Positions 1-5,189 of a stretch of DNA of 8,753 nucleotides are shown here, in pieces; the stretch's first letter is position 1, and every line of letters starts with the position of its first letter. A program made the translations under genes and the position numbers. The notes under the pieces were generated by a model that did not search any database, was not told where the DNA came from, and saw only the letters and a list, made by a program, of their open reading frames with translations. Location: NCBI GenBank assembly GCA_024641255.1, contig JAHEDL010000165.1, forward strand, positions 1 through 8,753, in the 5' to 3' direction. The DNA comes from Pseudorhodobacter sp. (lineage in GTDB: Bacteria > Pseudomonadota > Alphaproteobacteria > Rhodobacterales > Rhodobacteraceae).

Positions 1-377
1 GACAGCGACGCACTGTGGCCTTTCGGGTCAATCGACAGACCCCAGAATGGTTCGGTGCCGCTGCACCGCAAGCCGCTTTGCAGCGCGGTCCAATCTGCGC
101 GGTTTTGCCGCTGCAAAAACCGCAGCGCCACATAGCCGGACGCTTCGGCCACGTTGACCCGCGCCCAAGTGCCACTATCGCTTAGCGCCACCACCTCGAT
201 ATCTTTGGCATCGGGTGCAAGGCTGCCGATGATCGGCGCGGTGGCGCTGCCGGTGGCACGAATATTCAGAACGTCATCGGCGCCAACGCCACTCACATCA
301 TAAAGCGCGGGCAGACGCGGCTCTGCCAAGGCCAACGACGGCAGCATAAGCAACATCGCCAGCAGCCGCGCAATCAT
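1..377 (-). CDS. Secreted SH3-domain protein with C-terminal CxGTEPFW motif (partial)
   Basis: The gene reads leftward from ATG at 377 and leaves the window after 125 codons, so its C-terminus is not seen. Residues 1-18 form a signal peptide (basic start, Leu/Ala/Met-rich core, A-L-A before a likely cleavage site at E19), so the product should be exported to the periplasm or envelope. Residues about 37-91 look like a bacterial SH3 domain (L-N-I-R-A near the start, G-T-W-A-R-V in the middle, G-Y-V-A-L-R-F near the end). It is followed by C-S-G-T-E-P-F-W at 105-112, a motif I associate with an uncharacterised envelope-protein family (COG3650-like). The ATG overlaps the TGA of the permease gene (ATGA), and GGAG lies 9 nt before the start inside that gene, so translation is probably coupled to it. 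The biochemical role is unknown; peptidoglycan or peptide binding is only a guess from the SH3 fold. Confidence 0.85.
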   Translation of the reverse strand, partial: MIARLLAMLLMLPSLALAEPRLPALYDVSGVGADDVLNIRATGSATAPIIGSLAPDAKDIEVVALSDSGTWARVNVAEASGYVALRFLQRQNRADWTALQSGLRCSGTEPFWGLSIDPKGHSASL

Positions 378-1195
378 CGCCCCGCGCTCCAACTGGCCGA
401 GGCGTGCCGCTTGGTGAAATTTTCGCCCATCAGACCCAGCACGATAAAAATGAACGTCATCATGATCGGATAGCTGAGGCTGGAGTAATGCGGGTGATAG
501 TTTTCAAACATATAGCCGCGCGTCTGGTCGATGGTGTGGAACAGCGGATTCCACGTATACATCGACAAAATATAGGTCGGCGTTGCGTTGGCCAAAAACA
601 TCTTGCCCGAAAAGATCATATTGGCCCGCGCGTAGATCGAGGTCAAAATCCCGAACAGTTCCGGCTGCCACGGCGTTGCCGCCTTGAACAGCATGCCAAC
701 CCCAATTCCCGACGCCCAAGACATCAGATACATTCCCGCCACCCCGACAGGATCGTGAATAGTGATCGGCGTCCACAGGGTGTGGTAAAAGAACAAGATG
801 CACAGCGCCGACAGCGTTTGCAGGTAAAGCGACCCCAAAGCCGCCGCGCCAATCGCCACGATGGTATTCATTGGCGAATGCTTCATCATCGCCGAGGTTG
901 GCCCATCAGACTTTGAAACCGCGCTTAGCGCCTTTGAATGTGTTGAAAAGTTGAACACGCCCGACATGATATACAGCACGAAATCACCGCGCACGGCGCT
1001 GCTGCGCATGCCCAGAATGTCAAACATGAACACCATGATCGCAACCATCAGCACCGATTGCGTCATCGCCATCAGCAGGCCAACAACCGCATTGCCGTGT
1101 GATTTTCTGACGTTACGCACCGCGGCGTGAAAAATCAGCTCTAGAATCGCAAGCGCGCTGGTCGTCGGCGTTCGCTTCACCGCTGGTCTAAACAT
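374..1195 (-). CDS. ABC-2-type permease, capsular polysaccharide export (KpsM-like)
   Basis: This 273-residue, very hydrophobic protein has about six candidate membrane segments (roughly residues 37-60, 70-84, 110-136, 150-170, 180-203 and 241-258) and short charged ends, the architecture of the permease half of ABC-2 exporters such as KpsM, Wzm and RkpT. The sequence W-N-P-L-F-H-T-I-D-Q-T-R-G near residues 215-227, just before the last segment, is typical of polysaccharide and O-antigen export permeases. It would sit in the inner membrane and pair with an ATP-binding subunit to move a lipid-linked or nascent glycan. No ATPase gene is adjacent: the next gene downstream is the SH3-domain protein, which overlaps by 4 nt. 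The start at 1195 is supported by AGAGG 9 nt upstream and by a candidate promoter at 1265-1293. The assignment to polysaccharide export is by family resemblance and neighbours; the exact cargo is inferred. Confidence 0.8.
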   Translation of the reverse strand: MFRPAVKRTPTTSALAILELIFHAAVRNVRKSHGNAVVGLLMAMTQSVLMVAIMVFMFDILGMRSSAVRGDFVLYIMSGVFNFSTHSKALSAVSKSDGPTSAMMKHSPMNTIVAIGAAALGSLYLQTLSALCILFFYHTLWTPITIHDPVGVAGMYLMSWASGIGVGMLFKAATPWQPELFGILTSIYARANMIFSGKMFLANATPTYILSMYTWNPLFHTIDQTRGYMFENYHPHYSSLSYPIMMTFIFIVLGLMGENFTKRHASASWSAGR

Positions 1196-1243
1196 TTACT
1201 GCAACCTCTTGGACGGGGCGTTGCCCACGTTAATCAGGAAATC

Positions 1244-1272
1244 TTGCTGTTCCCTTTCCAAGCTATGATAAA
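1244..1272 (+). promoter_or_regulatory. Candidate sigma-70 promoter for the cysQ-kdsB block
   Basis: TTGCTG (1244-1249) lies 17 nt before GATAAA (1267-1272), each a 4-of-6 match to consensus; an overlapping TATGAT (1264-1269) is a better -10 but then lacks a good -35. Transcription would start near 1279, about 54 nt before the cysQ ATG. The element overlaps the -10 of the opposing permease promoter almost completely, so the two may compete. Moderate to weak evidence. Confidence 0.3.
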
Positions 1273-1293
1273 GGCGACGCGTATATTAATCAA
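1265..1293 (-). promoter_or_regulatory. Candidate sigma-70 promoter for the permease gene
   Basis: Read on the minus strand, TTGATT (plus positions 1288-1293) is followed after exactly 17 nt by TATCAT (plus positions 1265-1270). These match the -35 and -10 consensus at 4 of 6 and 5 of 6 positions. The gap to the permease ATG leaves about 60-65 nt of leader. It lies in the only divergent intergenic region of the window. Identified by eye, with no experimental support. Confidence 0.45.
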
Positions 1294-1300
1294 CAACGCG

Positions 1301-1313
1301 GCAGGCAGCCTGC
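1301..1313. repeat. Short palindrome in the cysQ leader
   Basis: GCAGGCAGCCTGC is a perfect inverted repeat with 6-bp arms around one central base. In RNA it could fold as a 5-bp stem with a 3-nt loop. It lies between the candidate cysQ promoter and the cysQ ribosome-binding site (GAGGAGA at 1322-1328), so it could be an operator half-site pair or a leader hairpin. In GC-rich DNA a palindrome of this size can arise by chance. Confidence 0.35.
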
Positions 1314-1332
1314 GCCGCCGCGAGGAGAGACT

Positions 1333-2127
1333 ATGGACTTCACCCGCCTGATCCCTGTTATTCGCCGTCTGGCACTGGAAGCGGGCGACCGCATCATGGA
1401 AGTCTACAACAGCCCCGATTTCGCAGTGAAATCAAAGTCCGACGCCAGCCCGGTGACCGAAGCCGACGAAGCCGCCGATGCGCTGATCTCGGCCGGTCTG
1501 CGCGCGATTTTCCCCGATGTCACGCTGATTACCGAAGAACAGGCTGACAGCCATGCGCTGCAGGCGTCGACGTTTCTGATTGTCGATCCGCTGGATGGCA
1601 CCAAGGAATTCGTGCAGCGTCGCGGCGATTTCACGGTGAACATCGCCTATGTTGAAAACGGCGTGCCGTTGCGCGGGGTGGTGTATGCCCCAGCGCAGGG
1701 TCGGTTGTTTTACACCTTGGCCGACGGGGTTTCGGTGGAAGAAACCGGCGCGCTGGCAAAAGATGCGATTGGCGCGGTGAACGCGATCAAGGTGTCAAAC
1801 CCCGACAACGCCGCGCTGATGGTGGTGGCGTCGAAATCGCACCGCGATGCGGCGACCGACGATTATATCGGCAAATACGCCTACAAAGACATGAAGTCGG
1901 CTGGGTCCAGCCTGAAGTTCTGTCTGGTTGCCACTGGCGAGGCCGATCTTTACCCGCGTCTGGGCCGCACTATGGAATGGGACACCGCCGCCGGCGATGC
2001 CGTGCTGCGCGGGGCGGGCGGTCAGGTGGTGCGGTTTGATGACCACACGCCGCTGGCCTATGGAAAAGCCGGGTGGGACAACCCGTTCTTTATCGCCTAC
2101 ACCCCCGGAGTCGAGTTGAAGAAATGA
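1333..2127 (+). CDS. cysQ: 3'(2'),5'-bisphosphate nucleotidase CysQ
   Basis: This 264-residue protein belongs to the inositol monophosphatase superfamily and matches CysQ, which hydrolyses PAP (adenosine 3',5'-bisphosphate) to AMP and phosphate, removing the by-product of PAPS reduction or sulfotransfer. The metal-site motifs are all visible: T-E-A-D-E at 42-46, E-E at 68-69, V-D-P-L-D-G-T-K-E-F at 84-93, and W-D-T-A-A-G-D at 216-222. G-S-S-L-K-F-C at 191-197 is characteristic of the CysQ branch. Length and motif order are normal, and no signal peptide is seen, so it should be cytoplasmic. The start is supported by GAGGAGA (1322-1328) 4 nt before ATG. Its TGA overlaps the kdsB ATG (ATGA at 2124-2127), so the two genes should be co-translated. 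Related phosphatases act on inositol or sugar phosphates, so substrate is assigned by family motif, not proven. Confidence 0.92.
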   Translation: MDFTRLIPVIRRLALEAGDRIMEVYNSPDFAVKSKSDASPVTEADEAADALISAGLRAIFPDVTLITEEQADSHALQASTFLIVDPLDGTKEFVQRRGDFTVNIAYVENGVPLRGVVYAPAQGRLFYTLADGVSVEETGALAKDAIGAVNAIKVSNPDNAALMVVASKSHRDAATDDYIGKYAYKDMKSAGSSLKFCLVATGEADLYPRLGRTMEWDTAAGDAVLRGAGGQVVRFDDHTPLAYGKAGWDNPFFIAYTPGVELKK

Positions 2128-2912
2128 CAACGCTTATCGCCATCCCGGCCCGCTATGCCAGCACCCGTTATCCGGGTAAGCCTTTGGTTTCATTAAAGGG
2201 GCCGGATGGCGAAAAGACCCTGATCCGTCGCAGCTGGGAGGCTGCGATGGGTGTCAAAGGCGTGGACCGCGTTGTTGTCGCCACCGATGACGACCGCATC
2301 CGCGACCATGCCGAAGCTTTTGGGGCAGAGGTGGTGATGACCTCTTCCAACGCCCAGAACGGCACCGAACGCTGTGCCGAGGTGGCGGCGAAACTGCCCG
2401 GCTTTGACGTTATCGTAAACCTGCAGGGCGATGCGCCGCTGACCCCTGCGTGGTTTGTCGAAGACCTGATCGCCGGTCTGGCCGCCGATACCGGGGCCGA
2501 TATTGCAACCCCGGTGCTGCGCTGCGATGGCCGCGCGCTGAACGGCTTTCTGGCAGATCGCCGCGCCGGTCGGGTGGGCGGCACAACGGCGGTTTTCGGC
2601 GCCGGAATGCGCGGGCTGTATTTTTCGAAAGAGGTGATCCCGTTCACCGGCAAAACCTATGCCGACGATGCCGAAACGCCGGTGTTTCACCACGTTGGCG
2701 TTTACGCCTATCGCCCCGCCGCACTGGCCGCCTATCCCAGTTGGCCGGTTGGCCCGCTGGAGCAGCTAGAGGGGCTGGAACAACTGCGCTTTCTTGAAAA
2801 TGGTCGCCATGTCTTGTGCGTTGAAGTGCAGGCGAAAGGTCGGCAGTTTTGGGAGCTGAACAACCCCTCTGACGTGCCGGTGATCGAAGCCATGATGGCC
2901 GCAATGCGATGA
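2124..2912 (+). CDS. kdsB: 3-deoxy-manno-octulosonate cytidylyltransferase (CMP-Kdo synthetase), variant motifs
   Basis: The product (262 residues) is a cytosolic CMP-sugar synthetase of the KdsB/KpsU family, which joins CTP and Kdo to give CMP-Kdo for LPS core or capsule. Visible family motifs are I-P-A-R-Y-A-S-T-R-Y-P-G-K-P-L at 7-21 (nucleotide loop), N-G-T-E-R at 79-83, N-L-Q-G-D-A-P at 99-105, Y-F-S-K-E-V-I-P-F at 166-174, H-V-G-V-Y-A-Y-R at 190-197 and P-L-E-Q-L-E-G-L-E-Q-L-R at 211-222. Two positions differ from the Escherichia coli pattern: QGDEP is QGDAP, and the C-terminal V-D-T-P-E-D motif, whose first Asp helps bind Mg, reads L-N-N-P-S-D (245-250). I chose ATG 2124 because the family begins with a short strand directly before IPAR, and because this start overlaps the cysQ stop; the frame is open further upstream but would add unrelated residues. 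The stop overlaps the next ATG. Confidence 0.88.
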   Translation: MTTLIAIPARYASTRYPGKPLVSLKGPDGEKTLIRRSWEAAMGVKGVDRVVVATDDDRIRDHAEAFGAEVVMTSSNAQNGTERCAEVAAKLPGFDVIVNLQGDAPLTPAWFVEDLIAGLAADTGADIATPVLRCDGRALNGFLADRRAGRVGGTTAVFGAGMRGLYFSKEVIPFTGKTYADDAETPVFHHVGVYAYRPAALAAYPSWPVGPLEQLEGLEQLRFLENGRHVLCVEVQAKGRQFWELNNPSDVPVIEAMMAAMR

Positions 2913-4120
2913 CCCACGGCGCGGCCAGTGTGATCGTGGTTAGCCGCCATCGCGCGGCCGCCCTGACACGCTGCGTCGTGGCGCTGACGCAGCAAGACCA
3001 CCCGCTGTTCGAGGTGATCGTCGTGGCCGAACCTGCGGCGATTGCGGCCGTCAAGGCGCTGGATCTGCCGCTGAAACTGGTCAGCTTTGATGAAGCCAAC
3101 ATCAGCGCGGCACGCAATGCCGGTTTGCAATTGGCCGCCGCGCCCGTGGTGGCGTTTATCGACGATGATGCCGTGGCCGAACCGACCTGGCTGTCGCGGC
3201 TATCGGCGCCGTTTGCCAACGCAAAGGTGGTTGCCGCAACCGGGTTCATTCGCGGCCGCAACGGATTTTCGTTTCAATGGCAAGCCTGCGAGGTGGATGC
3301 GCAGGGAATTGATCATCATATTGATATTAAAGAAGAAACATTGCGCGACGGCACTGCGGAACGGGCTGTAAAAACCCAAGGCACCAACTGCGCCTTTCGC
3401 CGCGATGCCTTGCTGGAGATTGGCGGATTTGACCCCGGCTATCGGTTTTATCTGGACGAAGCTGATGTCAATCTACGGCTTGCGTCCCACGGCCTGACAG
3501 CCATCGTGCCGCAAGCGCAGGTGCATCACGGCTATGAGGCAAGCGAAAGACGCGCCGCGAACCGCGTGCCGCTTAGCCTTTACGACATTGCTGCCAGCAC
3601 CGCGATTTTTCTGCGCCGCCACGCGCCAACATCGGATTTTTCCGCCGCGCTGCAAAGACTGTCTGTCCGCGAAGCGGCGCGGATTGCCACGCATCGCCGT
3701 GCGGGCCGGATCAACGCCGATGCGGAACTTGCGCTGCTGTCTAGCCTGACCAAGGGCTGGGCCGCTGGCTTGGCGCAGCCACTGCCAGTGCTGACGCCAC
3801 AACAGCCTTCGCCGCCACCGCTGCTGCCGCTGCCCGCCGGGCCGCGCCCCGGCCTGATCCTTGCCGGGCGGATTTGGCAGAAGCGCCGCCTGCTGAAACA
3901 AGCCAAATCTGCCGCCCAAAGCCATATTGTGACGGTGATCTGCCTGTCGCCAACCGCCAAGCCGCACAAGCTTTGCTTTCAACCCGAAGGATTCTGGCTG
4001 CAAACCGGTGGGCTGTTTGGGCAATCGGTGCGCCAAGGGCCGCGCCTGCGCCTGATCCGCTTTCGGCACCGCATTGCAACAGAAGCCGCCCGCCTTGCCA
4101 ATTTCCGCGCCATTTCGTGA
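2909..4120 (+). CDS. Family 2 glycosyltransferase with Pro-rich linker and extra C-terminal module
   Basis: The 403-residue product has a GT-A fold family 2 domain over about residues 6-240: S-V-I-V-V-S-R-H-R at 7-15, N-I-S-A-A-R-N-A-G at 64-72, the metal-binding F-I-D-D-D-A at 83-88, a G-T-N-C-A-F-R-R acceptor-loop segment at 158-165, and F-Y-L-D-E-A-D-V-N-L-R at 180-190, which carries the likely catalytic acidic residues. After a helical stretch (about 240-290) comes a linker rich in Pro and Leu (291-315), then an Arg/Lys-rich C-terminal part (about 320-403) that I cannot assign to a named domain. It has no clear membrane segment and probably works at the cytoplasmic face of the inner membrane. 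Donor and acceptor cannot be read from sequence. Its ATG overlaps the kdsB TGA and no strong ribosome-binding site is present, which fits translational coupling. It ends the first plus-strand block. Confidence 0.88.
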   Translation: MTHGAASVIVVSRHRAAALTRCVVALTQQDHPLFEVIVVAEPAAIAAVKALDLPLKLVSFDEANISAARNAGLQLAAAPVVAFIDDDAVAEPTWLSRLSAPFANAKVVAATGFIRGRNGFSFQWQACEVDAQGIDHHIDIKEETLRDGTAERAVKTQGTNCAFRRDALLEIGGFDPGYRFYLDEADVNLRLASHGLTAIVPQAQVHHGYEASERRAANRVPLSLYDIAASTAIFLRRHAPTSDFSAALQRLSVREAARIATHRRAGRINADAELALLSSLTKGWAAGLAQPLPVLTPQQPSPPPLLPLPAGPRPGLILAGRIWQKRRLLKQAKSAAQSHIVTVICLSPTAKPHKLCFQPEGFWLQTGGLFGQSVRQGPRLRLIRFRHRIATEAARLANFRAIS

Positions 4121-4290
4121 ACGATTGCGTGATGTGTCGCGTTTTTTCTGCACCTGCAGCATCAAATCTGTGGTAATTGCGAAACCGAGTCTTGGAACGC
4201 AGCGTCTGCGCGCGATTGGGCATTTAATTTTGACCATGTAATGTGTAATCAGACTCGCAATGCATTTGGGCAGCACGAAAGACTCATCAA
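4121..4290 (+). other. 170-bp intergenic region upstream of galU, possible promoter
   Basis: No gene is seen here. The half next to galU is clearly more AT-rich than the surrounding genes and holds TTTAATTTTGACC (4223-4235), a tandem TGTAATG/TGTAATC pair (4237-4250) and a small hairpin CGCAG-CGT-CTGCG (4198-4210). TTGACC (4230-4235) is a good -35 but no convincing -10 lies at 16-18 nt, so I do not mark a precise promoter. A run of six T at 4142-4147 follows only a 3-bp GCG/CGC stem, too weak to call a terminator. The gap makes separate transcription of the galU block plausible. Confidence 0.35.
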
Positions 4291-5184
4291 ATGAAGATCA
4301 AGAAGGTCACCAAAGCGGTATTTCCTGTCGCTGGCATGGGAACCCGTTTCTTGCCTGCGACCAAGTCGATCCCGAAAGAGATCATGACGCTGGTTGATCG
4401 CCCGCTTATTCAATACGCCATCGACGAAGCGCGCGCTGCAGGCATCAAGGAATTTATCTTTGTGACCTCGCGCGGGAAATCGGCGCTAGAGGATTATTTC
4501 GACCATTCGCCAGAGCTGGAAAACACCCTGCGCAAGGCGGGCAAAGACGAACTGTTGGAAATCCTGAAGGAAACCAACATGGATTCGGGCGCGATTGCCT
4601 ATCTGCGCCAAAACCGCCCGATGGGGCTTGGCCACGCCGTCTGGTGTGCGCGCCGTCTGATTGGCAATGAACCCTTCGCGGTTTTGCTGCCCGATGACGT
4701 GATCGCGGCTGAAAAGCCTTGCTTGCAGCAGATGATGGAAGCCTACGAACAAACTGGGGGCAACATGGTTGCCGCTATGGAAGTGGCGCCGGAAAAGGCA
4801 TCGTCCTACGGTGTGCTGGATATTGCCGAAGACATGGGCGCCATCGTGCAAGCCAAAGGCATGGTTGAAAAGCCCAAAGCTGGCGATGCACCGTCGAACC
4901 TTGCGGTGATCGGTCGCTATATTCTGTCACCGAACGTACTGACCAACCTGAACAAGATGAAGCAAGGCGCAGGCGGCGAAATTCAACTGACCGACGCGAT
5001 TGCCGAAGAAACCAAAGACGGCAAGGTGTTTGGCTATCGCTTCCGCGGTCAACGCTATGACTGCGGGTCGAAAGCGGGCTTCTTGCAGGCCACGGTTGCC
5101 TTCGGTCTGGCGCGCCCTGACCTGCGCGAAGAATTCGGCGCGTATTTGAACGATATGATCGCGCTGCAGAAAGCAGCGCAGTAA
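4291..5184 (+). CDS. galU: UTP-glucose-1-phosphate uridylyltransferase GalU
   Basis: GalU makes UDP-glucose from UTP and glucose-1-phosphate in the cytoplasm, the donor for glucosylation and the precursor of UDP-galactose and UDP-glucuronate used in surface glycans. The 297-residue length is normal. The nucleotide-binding signature is V-F-P-V-A-G-M-G-T-R-F-L-P-A-T-K at 10-25 with K-E at 29-30. Other family segments are G-L-G-H-A-V-W-C-A at 112-120, L-L-P-D-D-V at 132-137 (metal-binding Asp), S-S-Y-G-V at 171-175, V-E-K-P at 192-195, G-G-E-I-Q-L-T-D-A-I at 228-237 and Y-D-C-G-S-K-A-G-F at 256-264. The start at 4291 places the Lys-rich N-terminus as usual in the family, although only a weak GAAAGA (4277-4282) precedes it. 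It begins the second plus-strand block, and the glycosyltransferase after it starts only 5 nt beyond its TAA. Confidence 0.96.
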   Translation: MKIKKVTKAVFPVAGMGTRFLPATKSIPKEIMTLVDRPLIQYAIDEARAAGIKEFIFVTSRGKSALEDYFDHSPELENTLRKAGKDELLEILKETNMDSGAIAYLRQNRPMGLGHAVWCARRLIGNEPFAVLLPDDVIAAEKPCLQQMMEAYEQTGGNMVAAMEVAPEKASSYGVLDIAEDMGAIVQAKGMVEKPKAGDAPSNLAVIGRYILSPNVLTNLNKMKQGAGGEIQLTDAIAEETKDGKVFGYRFRGQRYDCGSKAGFLQATVAFGLARPDLREEFGAYLNDMIALQKAAQ

Positions 5185-5189
5185 CCCGC

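Noticed and set aside
404..1130. Open frames on the plus strand opposite the permease gene
   Set aside because: They are rich in Arg, His and Gln without recognisable domains and lie exactly antisense to a clear membrane protein; typical GC-rich shadow frames.
1280..1293. FNR-like half site (TTGAT on the minus strand near 1289-1293)
   Set aside because: The second half (ATCAA at the proper spacing) is missing; the TTGAT is better explained as part of a -35 hexamer.
3301..3350. Short AT-rich stretch inside the family 2 glycosyltransferase that might hold an internal promoter
   Set aside because: It is in frame within the conserved enzyme domain, and I could not find a convincing -35/-10 pair.
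4127..4147. Possible Rho-independent terminator after the first glycosyltransferase (GCG/CGC stem then six T)
   Set aside because: Only three base pairs of stem with an 8-nt loop; too weak to support termination.
4148..4159. CTGCACCTGCAG inverted repeat
   Set aside because: The loop would be only 2 nt and the T run lies before, not after, the arms; no T run follows on either strand.
3473..4276. Long minus-strand open frame opposite the family 2 glycosyltransferase
   Set aside because: Its translation is low-complexity Arg/Gln/Gly-rich with no motif, whereas the plus-strand frame has full GT2 motifs.
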